Shown here: positions 49,075-60,519 of the stretch, in pieces | Layout: each line of letters starts with the position of its first letter | Position numbering within the stretch: position 1 is the first letter of the stretch | DNA from: Chrysophaeum taylorii | Taxonomy: Eukaryota; Sar; Pelagophyceae; Pelagomonadales; Pelagomonadaceae | Assembly: GCA_029834535.1 (NCBI GenBank) | Contig: JAQMWT010000362.1 | Location: 310,001-374,000 of the forward strand | Reading direction: 5' to 3' | DNA length: 64,000 bases | Translations under genes and position numbers: made by a program | The notes under the pieces: model-generated | The model's input: the letters and a program-made list of their open reading frames with translations, nothing else | Database searches by the model: none | Told to the model about the DNA's origin: nothing

Positions 49075-49899
49075 TCAGCGCGTCGCCCCGAGACGGTCTT
49101 GGTCTTCGGGTCGGCGGTTCGCAGCAAGACGCGCGGGAGCCCCATCAGCAGCTGCAGATTCACCCTCGGGTTGGTCGTCTTCGTCGGTGGTGTCATCGAT
49201 GACGAAGACCTGGACGGGGGAGTCGTGGTCGTCGAGGCCGAGTTCGAGGAGGGACTCGGAAACCAATCTCGTGAGCTCCTTGAGCTCGTGGGGGTTCAAG
49301 TCGTTCATGACCGCAAACTCGAAGACGCCCGAGACCTCTTTGGCGAAGGTGTCGTGATCGTGCTGGAGCGTGAGGAGGAGTCGGGTGGGCGTTCCGGCAC
49401 AGATGTAGACGCCGTGCCAGTGTCCCATTAGCGAGAAGCGGGCGAGCTCTTCTTGGGGGTCTTCGGGGAGTCGTCGCTGGAGCGCGAAGCGGCTGCAGGC
49501 CTCCAAGATGTCGCCCGAGGCGGGGTCGGTGATGAATCCGCTGAGCGTTACGTTGTCCTCGAACTGGCCCTTGAGGCCGACCGTTATCCAGCCTTTGGGC
49601 TGTCGGATCCAGGGTCCGGGTTTTAAAAAGAAGTTGCCGTCGGCGTCCGGGAGGGCCCCGCCGATCTCGAAGGCGCCGCCGAGGATAGGGCGCGACTTGC
49701 CGGACTCGGAGAGGTGTCGTTGGACGACTTGGACAAGTTTTTCGCGCCACGAAACCTCGACTGGCGCGACGCCCTGCCGCTTGTTGTTGATCACGGGACA
49801 CCGCGGCCCGTCGAGCGACGTGCACACGGCCTCCTCGCACGCGCCGGGGACGGCGAGGGCCCACCACCACCACCATCGCCTCCTTATTATCATCGACAC
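49075..49899 (-). CDS. Secreted or membrane protein of unknown function
   Basis: The 274-residue protein starts MSMIIRRRWWWWWALAVPGA, an unusual Trp-run that may act as a signal anchor, followed by a Cys pair (CEEAVCTSLDGPRC). The middle has short beta-like segments (GWITVGLKGQFEDNVTLSGF) and RFSLMGHWHGVYICAGTP. The C-terminus is acidic then basic and low-complexity. I do not recognise a family. The repeated beta pattern recalls lipocalin or avidin-like barrels only loosely. Confidence 0.55.
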   Translation of the reverse strand: MSMIIRRRWWWWWALAVPGACEEAVCTSLDGPRCPVINNKRQGVAPVEVSWREKLVQVVQRHLSESGKSRPILGGAFEIGGALPDADGNFFLKPGPWIRQPKGWITVGLKGQFEDNVTLSGFITDPASGDILEACSRFALQRRLPEDPQEELARFSLMGHWHGVYICAGTPTRLLLTLQHDHDTFAKEVSGVFEFAVMNDLNPHELKELTRLVSESLLELGLDDHDSPVQVFVIDDTTDEDDQPEGESAAADGAPARLAANRRPEDQDRLGATR

Positions 49900-49939
49900 T
49901 AACCCTCTTCTCTTCTTTAACTTTACTCCTAAGCCCGCT

Positions 49940-50082
49940 CTCTTCTTCTTCTTCTTCTTCTTCTTCTTCTTCTTCTTCTTCTTCTTCTTCTTCTTCTTCT
50001 TCTTCTTCTTCTTCTTCTTCTTCTTCTTCTTCTTCTTCTTCTTCTTCTTCTTCTTCTTCTTCTTCTTCTTCTTCTTCTTCTT
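49940..50082 (+). repeat. (TTC)n microsatellite, about 142 bp
   Basis: About 47 perfect TTC units (GAA on the other strand) lie just upstream of the minus-strand gene starting at 49899. Long GAA/TTC tracts can form triplex DNA. Confidence 0.95.
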
Positions 50083-50235
50083 TAACCTTAAACCCTTAAA
50101 TATTCTAACATTAGAGTCCTAACTACTAATCGACAGATGTTTGTCTGTCTGTCTGTTTGTTTGTCTGTCCCTCGATTTAGGGTAAGGATCAGGTAGGCGC
50201 GAGAGTAAGGATCAGGTAGGCGCGAGAGCCAGACA

Positions 50236-50790
50236 GTGATCCTCCAAGCCGTCTACGGCGACCTCGCAGACTATTTCCACGAGCCGCGGCGGCTCTTTCA
50301 GCGCGCCATTCTCACGCCCCGTCGAAACGATGTTGTCGATGCTGACAACGCCGCGCGCGTGACCGTGGCCTTCTTTTCCCGGAGACGAGGCGTCGGAGTT
50401 CTTTTCGGCCGACTAGGTTGGATCGGAAGACGACGCCTCGCTCTTTACAGTCGAGTTTTTAACTCCCTGACAACCAACGGCATGCTGACTTTGATCGCGA
50501 GCTTAAAGTCTTCGCAACCTCGACCCGTCGCACGGCCACTGCAACGGTACCAGATACATGATCGATCGTGTCCTGTCACCGAGGCTCCTCCAACCTGTAT
50601 CCCTCAAGCCCCACCGACGCCAAACGATCAACAAGAGCCAGAGGCAGACGCCCCGCAAGGTCGGCGTCCTCTTGCCCAAGCCTGTCTTCTGCCACGTCCA
50701 GCTCTACGTGGCTCTCTGTCGATCGGCAACCCCGAGGATATCCTCTTCTGAGTCGACGACTCCACCCTACCCCACACGTGCTGCGCAATA
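50236..50790 (+). pseudogene. PIF1/Helitron-type helicase relic (C-terminal part)
   Basis: Two overlapping plus frames carry the end of a PIF1-like helicase. The first reads AVYGDLADYFHEPRRLFQRA then ILTPRRNDVVDADNAARV, like the segment AILTP..DVD.LN. The second, from about 50538, reads CNGTRYMIDRVL, TINKSQRQTPRKVGVLLPKP and VFCHVQLYVALCRS, which matches motifs V-VI (INKSQGQT...P.F.HGQLYVALSR). At least one frame change separates them and the N-terminal ATPase half is missing. PIF1-like domains of this kind are typical of Helitron transposons but host copies exist. Confidence 0.7.
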
Positions 50791-50827
50791 CCGATAAGCA
50801 CCCTCCCGGCGTCTACACGCGCACGGT

Positions 50828-51092
50828 AGGTGAACTTACTGGGACCAGGTGAACTTACTGGGACCAGGTGAACATACTGGGGCTTTCAGAGTAAAGTTTT
50901 TAGAGTAAACTCAAAGGTTGGCGGCGCGTGCGGATCAAAGCAGCTTAGATTGGCGGAGGCGAGCGCGACGAGCTCGAAGGAGTGGGTGTGAGCTAGGTGA
51001 ACTTACTGACCAGGTGATCTTATATGAAACTTACTGGGATTAGGTGAACTTACTGGGGTTAGAGATTGGGAGTAGGTGAACTTACTGGCCTG
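50828..51092 (+). repeat. Short tandem repeats (AGGTGAACTTACTGGG) upstream of BRR2
   Basis: Two perfect 19-bp units (50828-50865) and a third variant are followed by a spacer homologous to 31387-31490. Further scattered copies of AGGTGAACTTACTG lie at about 50995-51090. The array ends about 140 bp before the BRR2 start. Confidence 0.8.
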
Positions 51093-51230
51093 CACTTGTT
51101 TATTCCTAAACCCCTCTTCTTCAGGGAACGCGCGATGATGAGTTAGCATAGCAGCACACATATAGATCCTGCTGCTTCGGGCTCTTTCTTGAAGAAGAAG
51201 TGCCAACAACGAGAACGCAGCACGTAGGGT

Positions 51231-54200
51231 ATGGCCGAGGAATTCGCGCGAAACAGACAATGTGAGTCCTGTCGGAGCGCTTGCGCGTCGTAATCACCGT
51301 GGTTCGCTCGCAGATGAGTACAAAGCGAATTCGAACCTCGTGCTCGAGGCGGACCGCGAAACGCGAAGGCGAAGCGACGAGCCGACGGGCGAGGTCGAGA
51401 GCTTGTGGGGTCGTCTCGGGTCGCAGAAGATGGGCGACAAAGTCGCCGGCGTGAAGGCGTCCGACGTCGAGAGGCGCAAGCGGCTCGAGAAAAAGTTGAA
51501 TAAGAAGAAGAACAACAAGCGGTCGCGCGAGACGACGAGCATCGAGGTGGTGCCGAAGCGCGCCAAGGCGATGACGGAGGAGGAGACGGCGGCGGCGGGG
51601 GGGTACGTGCCGAGGACCAAGGAGAGTCGCGCGGCGTTCGAGGCGATCCTGGGGGCGTGCCGCGCGGCGATGGGCGACGTGCCGCACGACGTGCTGCGAG
51701 GCGCGGGGGAGGAGGTCGTGTACTTGCTCAAGGACGACAAGGTGCACGACCGTAAGGCGGAGATCGAGAGGCTGCTGGGGGCGAAACTCGGCGAGGCGGA
51801 GCTGGCCGACCTGGTCGCGTGCGGGAAGCGGGTCGGCGACTTCGAGGTCACGGCGCAAGCGGTAGACGAGGGCGAGCGGCTCGACGAGGAGATGGGCGTC
51901 GCGGTAGTGTTCGACGACGACGACGAGTCGGACGAGGCCGAGGACGACGTCGACGAGGTGCGTTCGGAGGAGGACGACGACGACGCGGTTCGCGGCGTCG
52001 AAGCCGAGCGCGAGAGCAAGCTGGTTACCGGGGTCGACCGGGAGATGGACGACGAGCAGCAGGAGGACGAGGTCCTAGACGTCCACGAGATCGACGCCCA
52101 CTGGCTTCAGCGCGGCCTGTCCAAGTTCTACGACGACGCGAATGTCTCGGCCAGGCTCGCGGCCGACGTCGTCTCGATTTTGGGTCCCGAGGGCGGCGAC
52201 GGCCGCGCCTGCGAGAACAAGCTCGTCATGTTGCTCGACTACGACAAGTTCGACTTCATCAAGCTCCTGATGCGGAACCGGTCGCGGATTTTGTACTGCA
52301 CGCTGCTCAAGCAAGCGCAGAGCGACGAGGAGCGCGCGAAGATCGAGGCCGACATGGCGCAAGACGTCGAGGGCGGCGGCGCGGCAATCCTCGAGGCGCT
52401 GCGCGCGACGGGCACGGCCGAGACTTGGGCTCACGACCGCGCGGCCGATTTTGCCTCGCGCACGCGCAAAGAGGCTCTCGGGCTCACCAAGCTCGCGGGC
52501 GTACGGGTTGACGACGATCACCAAAAGGACGACCTCGACGAGCAGCAAGAAGTTGTCACCGCCGCCGCCGCCGCCGCCGCGGCGAGAGGCTCTGCGCCGG
52601 AGCGAACGCTCGACCTCGCGCAGCTCGCGTTCCAGCGAGGCGGGCACGTCATGACCAACAAGAGGTGCGAGCTGCCTCCCAAGTCGTGGCGCGCCCAAAA
52701 GAAGGGGTACGAAGAGGTGCACGTGCCGGCGGTGCGGAACGCGGCCGCGATTGCCGCGATTCCCTTGAGGCCGATCGATAGCTTGCCCGAGTGGGCGCGC
52801 GCGGCGTTCGACGGCATGAAGACGTTGAACCCCGTTCAGTCCAAAGCGTACGACGCGGCGATGACGACCGCCGAGAATTTGCTTCTGTGCGCTCCCACGG
52901 GCGCCGGCAAGACGAATTGTGCCGTCCTCGCGATGCTCAACCAGGTGGCCGCGTACAGGACGGCGTCGGACGACGACCCCGGGTCGAAGGATGTCGACAC
53001 TTCGGCGTTCAAGATGGTCTACGTCGCCCCCATGAAGGCGCTCGTTCAAGAGTGCGTGCTGAATTTCTCCAAGAGGCTCGCCCCCTACGGGATCGTCGTG
53101 CGCGAGTTGTCGGGCGACCAGAACCTGACGTACGCGCAACTCCAGGAGACGACGCTGATCGTGACGACGCCCGAGAAGTGGGACATCGTGACGCGCAAGG
53201 GCGCCGACCGCGCGTACACGCAGCTCGTGCGGCTCGTCATCATCGACGAGATCCACCTCCTCCACGACGATCGCGGGCCGGTGTTGGAGTCCATCGTGGC
53301 TCGCACGATTCGGAACGTCGAGACGACGCAGGAAAACGTTCGGCTGGTCGGGTTGTCGGCGACGCTGCCCAATTTTGCCGACGTCGCCGCGTTGCTTCGC
53401 GTCGACCCGGCCAAAGGACTGTTCTTCTTCGATAATTCGTTTCGCCCCGTCCCGCTTCAACAACAGTACATCGGGTTGACCGAAAAGAAGGCGATCAAAC
53501 GATTTCAGCTGATGAATAAAATTTGTTTCGAGAAAGTCATGGCCCAAGCCGGCAAGAACCAGGTGCTGATTTTCGTGCACTCGCGCGCCGAAACCGCCAA
53601 GACGGCGACGGCGCTGCGCGACATGGCGCTCGAGACGGACGTGGTGTCGCGCTTCATCCGCGAGGACTCGGCGACGCGGGAAATTCTTCAGGAAGAGTGC
53701 GAGACGGCGAAGAACGACGCGCTCAGAGATTTGCTGCCGTACGGCTTTGCGATCCACCACGCGGGCATGACGCGAGCTGACCGGAACCTCGTCGAGGACC
53801 TGTTCGCCGACAAGCACATCCAGGTCCTCTGCTCGACGGCGACGTTGGCGTGGGGCGTCAACCTGCCCGCGCATACCGTCATCATCAAGGGGACTCAAAT
53901 TTACTCGCCAGAACGAGGCACGTGGGTCGAGCTCTCGCCGCTAGACATCGTCCAGATGCTCGGGCGCGCGGGTCGCCCGCAGTACGACACGGAGGGCGAG
54001 GGGATCGTCCTGACCAAGGCGACCGAGTTGCAGTACTACCTCTCGCTCATGAACGAACAGCTGCCGGTGGAGTCGCAGCTCGTGAAGGTCTTGCCCGACC
54101 ACCTGAACGCCGAGATCGAGATGGGAAACGTCCAGTCGATCCGGCAGGCGGCCGACTGGCTCGCGTACACGTACCTTTACGTCCGCGCCGCGCGCGAACC

Positions 54201-57200
54201 CGAACGGTACGGCGCGACGACGCCGTCCCCCGAGGACGACCCGACGCTCCTCCAACACCGCCTGGACCTCGCCCACTCGGCGGCCGTCGAGCTCGACAAG
54301 CACAATCTCGTAAAATACGACAAGAAGACGGGCGCGGTCCAGATCACGGCGCTCGGTCGCGTCGCGGCGCACTACTACGTTTCGTACGAGTCGATGGCGA
54401 CGTACAACGAGCACCTCAAGCCCAACCTGAGCGACATCGAGCTTTTTCGGTTGTTTTCGTTTTCGGGCGAGTTCAAGTACATCCACGTCCGCGACGAAGA
54501 GAAGCTGGAGCTCGCAAAGCTGGCGACGCGCGTCCCGATTCCCATAAAGGAGTCGATGGAGGAGCCGTCGGCCAAGATCAACGCGCTCCTCCAAGCCTAC
54601 ATCTCGAACTTGAAGCTCGAGGGGTTCGCGCTCGTGGCAGACATGACGTTCGTGCGGCAGTCGGCGGCGCGGCTGTGTCGCGCCATCTTCGAGATAGCCC
54701 TGCGGCGACGATGGGCGGCGATGACCGAGAGGGCGTTGACGCTCTGCAAGATGGTCGAACGGCGGAGCTGGTTGTCGCAGTCGCCGTTGCGCCAATTCAA
54801 GGGCGTCCCCGAGACGATCGTTCGCAAGCTCGAGAAGAAGGAGATTCCGTGGGACCGGTACTACGACCTCAAGCCGCAGGACCTCGCCGAGCTCGTCAAG
54901 CTCCCCAAGATGGGAAAGAATCTCCACCGGCTCGTGCACCAGATTCCGCGCGTCGAGCTCGCCGCGCACGTCCAGCCCGTGTCGCGCGGGTTGCTGCGGA
55001 TCGAGCTCTCGATCACCCCCGACTTCCAGTTTGACCCAAAGGTCCACGATACCTCGCAGCTCTTTCACGTCCTGGTCGAGGACGTCGACGGCGAGCGCGT
55101 CCTCCACCACGAGCCTTTTTCTCTCCGGCACGCCTACGCCGACCAGGAGCACGTCCTGCAGTTCGCGGTGCCGGTGTCGGACCCGCTCCCCCCCCAGTAC
55201 TTCCTCAAGGTCGTCTCGGACCGCTGGCTCCACTCGACGGCGACGCTCCCCGTCTCGTTCCGCCACCTCGTACTGCCGCGCAAGTACCCGCCCCACACGG
55301 ACCTCCTCGACCTCCAGCCGCTCCCCGTCTCGGCGCTCGGCGAGCCCGCGTTCGAGCGGTTGTACGAGCCCCAGCTCCACTTCAACCCGATCCAGACCCA
55401 GACCTTTGCGGCGCTCTACGAGTCGGACGACAACGTGGTCGTGTGCGCGCCCAACGGGAGCGGTCGCCTCGTGTGCGCCGAGTTCGCCGTGCTCCGCGCG
55501 CTCCGGCAAGCCGCGGGCGCGTGCGTCTACGTCGCGCCCAAGCGGGAGGTCGTCGCGCGGCGCCTCGCCGACTGGCGGCGCAAATTCGGTCCCCTCGGCG
55601 CGACGGTCGTCGAGCTCACGGGCGACGTCGCCTCGGACCTCCGCGCGCTCGACGGCGCCGAGATCGTCGTCGCGACGGCGGCGCGGTGGGACGTGCTCTC
55701 GAGGCGCTGGAAGCAGCGCAAGGCCGTCCAGCGCGTGCGTCTCTTCGTCGCCGACGAGCTCCACTGCCTCGGCGCGCGTACCGAGGGCCCGACTTTAGAG
55801 GTGGTCGTCTCGAGGATGCGGTACGTCTCGTCGCAGCTCGAACGCCCGCCTAGGATCGTGGGGCTCGGGTCGTCGCTCGCCGACGGCAAGGACGTCGGCG
55901 ACTGGCTCGGGGCGACGGGATCGAACTTCTTCTCCTTCCACTCGAACGTCCGGCCCGTGCCGATGGAACTCTTCCTCCACGCCTTCGACACGCCCCACTT
56001 CGCGTCGCGCCTCCTCGCGATGGGAAAGGTCCTCTTCAACGTCCTCGCGAGGCACGCGCCCGACGAGCCCGCGATTATCTTCGTCGCCTCGAGAAAGCAA
56101 GCCCAACTCACGGCGATCGATGTCATGGTCCACGCCGCGACGGCCGCCGAGGCCGGTGCGCCGCACTTCGCGTACCACGGCGACGACCCCGAGCTCCTCG
56201 GCTCGTTCGACGATCCCGCCCTCCGCCAGACGGTGTCGCGCGGCGTCGCCTTTTCGCACGCCGGCCTCTCGGACCGCGACCGCGACCGCGTCGACGCGCT
56301 ATACCGCGACGGAAAACTCTGGGTCCTCGTGGTCCCGGCCGACGCGTGCTGGGCGACGACCCACCACGCCCGCCTCGTCGTCGTCATGGGAACCGAACGC
56401 TACGACGCGCGAACCCACCGCTACGTCGATTACGCGGTTTCCGACCTCCTCGAGATGATCGGCAAGGCGGGCCGCGTCGATGATTCGGAGACGGGCGCCA
56501 AGTGCGCCGTCTTCTGCCACGCCCCGAAAAAGGAGTACCTCAAGCGGCTCTTGTACGAGCCGCTCCCCGTCGAATCCCACCTCGACCGAGCCCTCCACGA
56601 ACACCTCAACGCCGAGATCGTCACGAAAACGATCGAGACCAAGCAGGACGCCGTCGACTACCTCACCTGGACCTTCTTCTACAGGCGCCTCACCCAAAAC
56701 CCTAACTACTACGACCTCCAGGGCACCACGCACCGCCACGTCTCGGACCACCTCTCCGAGCTCGTCGAGAACGTCATAAACGACCTCGCCGACTCGCGCT
56801 GCGTCGCCATCTCGGAAGAAAACGAGGTCGACGTCTCGCCCCTCAACCTCGGCATGATCGCGGCCTACTACTGCATCCAGTACACCACCGTCGAGCTCTT
56901 CGCGTCATCGATCACGGCGACCTCAAAAATACCCGCGCTCCTCGAGATTTTGGCAAACGCGACAGAATTTGCGACGGCCCTCCCGGCGCGCCACGCCGAG
57001 GACCGCGCGCTCGACCGCCTCGCGCGCCACCTCCCGCACCTCAAGCTTTCTTCGTCCGGAGACGACGGCGGCGGCGACTTTTCCAAGCCCCACGTCAAGA
57101 CCCTCGTCTTGCTCCACGCCCACTTCGCGCGCCTCCCCCTCTCCCCCGAGCTCGCCGCCGACCGCGACGCCGCCCTCCTCGAGGCCCCCCGCCTCGTCCA

Positions 57201-57906
57201 GGCCCTCGTCGACGTCGTCTCCTCAAACGGCTGGCTCGCGCCCGCCTTGCACGCGATGGAGCTCGCCCAGATGCTCGTCCAGGGCCTCTGGAACACCGAC
57301 CACACCCTCCTTCAGATACCGCACGTCGACCGCCGCACCCTCGACCGCCTCGAGGCAGAGGGCCGCGGCGACATCGACTCGGTCTTCGACATTCTCTCCC
57401 TCGACGACGACGTCCGCGATCGCGTCCTTTCCGCGCCACCCCATCAAATGGCCGAGATCGCCGCCTTCTGCAACGACTACCCCAACATCGAGCTCACCTT
57501 CGACGTCCTCGACCCTGACGACGTCGTTTCAGGCGAGGCCGTCGCGCTCGCCGTCGCCCTCGACCGCGAAGTCGACGACGACAATAACGCTGATGGTGGT
57601 GGTGGTTCCGCCGAGATCGGCCGCGTCCGCGCGCATCGCTACCCCGGCCCGAAAAAAGAAGCCTGGTGGCTCGTGGTGGCCGACGTCGAGCGCAACACCC
57701 TCCTTTCGATCAAACGCCTCGCGGTGCAGCGCGAGGCCCGAATCCAGCTGGACTTCGTCGCGCCCGCCGAGCCGGGCGAGGCCAAGCTCACCTTGTACTT
57801 CATGTGCGACTCGTACGTCGGATGCGACCAGGAGTTCGAGTTCAAACTCGCTGTCAAGCCTGGCTCCCACGACATGGTCGAGGACAACAACGCCGTAAAA
57901 GGCTAG
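51231..57906 (+). CDS. BRR2: BRR2, U5 snRNP Ski2-like RNA helicase (two exons)
   Basis: BRR2 unwinds U4/U6 to activate the spliceosome. I place exon 1 at 51231-51261 and exon 2 at 51314-57906, with a 52-bp intron (GTGAGT...CAG). The join makes MAEEFARNRQ-Y-EYKANSNLVLEAD, matching the conserved Brr2 start (LQYEYKANSNLVLQAD), while a start at 51262 gives no similarity. The protein is 2207 residues, the usual size. Cassette 1 has CAPTGAGKTN (about 535), VIIDEIHLLHDDRGPVLE (about 650) and a Sec63 unit (FSGEFKYIHVRDEEKLEL). Cassette 2 has CAPNGSGRLVCAEFA (about 1390) and FVADELHCLG, followed by a second Sec63 unit. The second Walker A lacks its Lys (GSGR), so that cassette probably does not hydrolyse ATP, in line with its known regulatory role. 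Confidence 0.95.
51262..51313 (+). other. 52-bp spliceosomal intron in BRR2
   Basis: The 5' site is GTGAGTCC and the 3' site GTTCGCTCGCAG. Splicing joins T to AT to make the Tyr of QYEYKANSN, restoring the conserved N-terminus. Its length agrees with the 43-54-bp introns in sulfatase 3. Confidence 0.85.
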
Positions 57907-58392
57907 CTCGTACGTCGCGGGCTCCCTTTTATTCCGTCCGTGGATCTCCGTCGTTGCTGTCGTCCCGATGGCAGGGCAAGGCAAGGTAGGCCGGCATCAA
58001 TCGCGCACGCCGAGGGTTCGGGAGCTTGAGTTGAATGCGGGAGTGTTCGTACGCCGTTGTTGTTATAAATAAGGTGGTTGGATAATCGCCAACCAGAGGG
58101 TGGTACTTTGAGCGCGTGCCACACCCGACACCGCCGCTTTGTCCGACCCTGCGGGGAAGAACGGGACTGCCGACGATGCCGAGGGCATGCTGAAGGCGTG
58201 AGGTCCGCAAGAAGCGCAGCGAGCGGGGCGAGGCTCGCTGTCCGCGATTACGCGCCAAGCTCTGGAAGAGAGAGGGCGGGCGACAAAGAGGCGCGCGTGT
58301 GGGCGCGGCGGCTCTGGTCGTCCGAATAAAGCACAGCCAGCGTTGTGCATCTACTCAAACGATACAAGTAAAAAAAAAAAACTACGAAATTC

Positions 58393-58529
58393 CTTTACTT
58401 TACCTATTTTACTTTACCTATTACTTTACTTTACCCATTACTTTACTTTACCATTACTTTACCATTACTTTACTTTACCATTACTTTACTTTACCATTAC
58501 TTTACTTTACCATTACTTTACTTTACCAT
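58393..58529 (+). repeat. Minisatellite of TTACTTTACC-type units
   Basis: Irregular tandem units of CATTACTTTACTTTAC and shorter variants run for about 137 bp in an otherwise GC-rich context. A weaker patch recurs near 59553-59615. Confidence 0.85.
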
Positions 58530-58599
58530 GACTCTACAGTCGTGTCGAAATGATGGTAAAGAATTTCTTTTACATTACTACACCCATGTCGGGGTCTTG

Positions 58600-59440
58600 T
58601 AGACGATGTCTGCGTTACGGACCCCGCATGCGACGGCCAGGCCGAGTCCCGAAGCGGAGCAGTCGCCTCCGATGGCATATGCCGCACACAACGTGGAGAA
58701 TGAGATCGAGGGTGGTACTGATGACGACGGTGAGGAGGAGGACGGCAACGCCTTCATGCGACCGCGCCGGCGTCCGACTCAGATGACGACAGCGAGCCTG
58801 ACTTCTGGGCTGAAGCCATTCCTCAGCCCGAAGAGCAGCAACCTGATTAATTGGAGGAGGCGATGCCGGACTTCAAGCTGAAGTTCGAACACGTCTTCTT
58901 GAAGCGGGTCCAGTACGCTCGCACCATCGAGTGGCTCAAGGAATTTCCTGACGACCTCTCGGATTCCTCAGACGCCTCCAGGATCCCAAGCTCTTGGACA
59001 TGATGTTGCTCGACGTCGGCAAGGTCTACACGCGAATAGAAGGCAACCAGGTGTACGGCTACCTTCCAGACATCGCACGAGGCTCGAAGGGCAACAATAT
59101 CAGCGCGCTGCCAGCTGAGAGCTTCTGCGAGCGCATCAGTACGGCTACCTTCCAGACATTGCACGAGGCTCGAAGGGCAACAATATCAGCGCGCTGCCAG
59201 CTGAGAGCCTCTGCGAGCGCATCATCTCCGCTGCCAACATTGTCTCATATGACTGAGGGCAACACCCTCCTGAGCGACGAGGAGCTGGACATGCTCGTGA
59301 CCCTGCGCATGAACAAGGAGCTTATTAAGTGGGCTCGAGACAAATACGGCCACATCCTCAAGAAGTTCGAGTGCAATTCCGAGATCATTCCCCTCGAAGA
59401 AAACAAAGGAGACGAGACGATTAACCACGAAGATTAACCA
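58600..59440 (+). pseudogene. hAT-like transposase relic (C-terminal dimerisation region)
   Basis: Around 59185-59330 the plus strand encodes ISALPAESLCERIISAANIV and then GNTLLSDEELDMLVTLRMNK, the pattern of the hAT C-terminal dimerisation domain (S.ER.FS.AG.IV..R..L....L..L..L..N). The frame changes between these pieces. An 86-bp tandem duplication (59054-59139 and 59140-59225) covers the first piece. Upstream fragments such as MPDFKLKFEHVFLKRVQYAR may belong to it. No terminal inverted repeats were identified. It is a dead DNA transposon copy. Confidence 0.55.
59054..59225 (+). repeat. 86-bp tandem duplication inside the hAT relic
   Basis: Both units run from TACGGCTACCTTCCAGACAT to GCGAGCGCATCA with very few differences, so the duplication is young compared with the element. 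Since 86 is not a multiple of three it shifts the frame. Confidence 0.85.
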
Positions 59441-60519
59441 TTAAAAGCAAGCGAGTCCGGTCATCACATCGCTGCGTTGTGCTCCGTCTCTGCACGAGGC
59501 TGGGGCTGGATTAGAAATACGGCAAAATTAAAAATTTTCAGCCCGCGCAGCCTTTACCTTTACTTTACGCGCCACCCGGCTGTAATGCTCGACTTTTACT
59601 TTAAGAATTACTTTACTCAAAAGGTGTGGTAAGTAATAAGCTCGTTTTACATTTCTAAACTGATTTAGTAAATGCACAAAACGCTGCCGAAGGGTAAGCC
59701 CTAGAGGAATGAATGGACCCTCTGCAGATGTCGGAACAAACACGCGTCGATGATGTTGGCAAGCGCGGTTGGTGCGAGTGCCGCCGCTGCTCTATATGCT
59801 CACTGCGGACTTTTCCAACCTAAATAAACAAAAACCTTTCGAGGTACTGCCTAGCCGTGGACGTCCTTACTTCCCTCGTCAATCATATTGCTGTGAATTC
59901 ATACACCTTTAAGAAGAGCCAAGGTGCAGCTGTGGCGACAGCTTCGTGCAGCGACATCATTTTTTCGACACGAATATCACGGGGGAGATCAAGGGCCTCA
60001 ACAGACAGAACGCGCTAGGCATGGGAGATCTGAGCGCTGTCGCGTGCCCTCCGTTTCTCGCTGACCTGGTAATGGGTCCTACCCGCACCGGTGTGGTGCA
60101 GCAATGAGTGAGCACTGCGGCGGAGACGGAGCATAATATCACGCGTTGGCGGCATGAGTCCGCGAGGGCTCTGGTTGCGACCTCTCGTGAACGAGCAGCG
60201 GAAACTTGCTCGGAATCATCACGAGGTCGACAATGACGCTGTCCAGCCGTACCGTCGGTGAGTCGCAGCACGATAAACGTTGTCACGCTCCTCCTCCTCC
60301 TCCTCCTCCTCCTCTCGAGACAGGAGTATCGAGGGCAGAGCACCATTCTTCGTTCGGCTGAAAACTATCTCCGCGATACATGGTGGTTGTCACCCTCACC
60401 CTCCTCCCCCTCCTCCTCCTCCTCCTCTGAAAGCAGTAATATTATCGAGGGCAGAGTTCCATCCATCGTTAGTTATTTTTGTAAAACTATCAATGCTAAT
60501 AAAGGAGAGGATTGTCGCA

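Larger units (their letters stand above)
49900..51230. other. Spacer: TTC microsatellite, helicase relic, short-period repeats
   Basis: The interval between the unknown secreted-protein gene and BRR2 holds no intact gene. Its contents are listed as separate features. Confidence 0.6.
57907..60519. other. Spacer with minisatellite and transposase relic
   Basis: Nothing recognisable lies at 57907-58390. A TTTACC-type minisatellite and an hAT-like relic follow (listed separately). From 59441 to 60519 I see no gene; two CTC-rich runs lie near 60285-60316 and 60396-60428, each followed by the similar sequence ATCGAGGGCAGAG. Confidence 0.55.

Noticed and set aside
49508-50122. Protein containing a long poly-Phe run
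   Set aside because: The Phe run is only the translation of the TTC microsatellite.
51262-51313. Met at 51262 as the BRR2 start
   Set aside because: The bases form a good GTGAGT...CAG intron and the joined exon 1 restores the conserved N-terminus.
52075-55764. Two 607-residue minus-strand frames within BRR2
   Set aside because: They are antisense to highly conserved helicase cassettes and lack recognisable domains.
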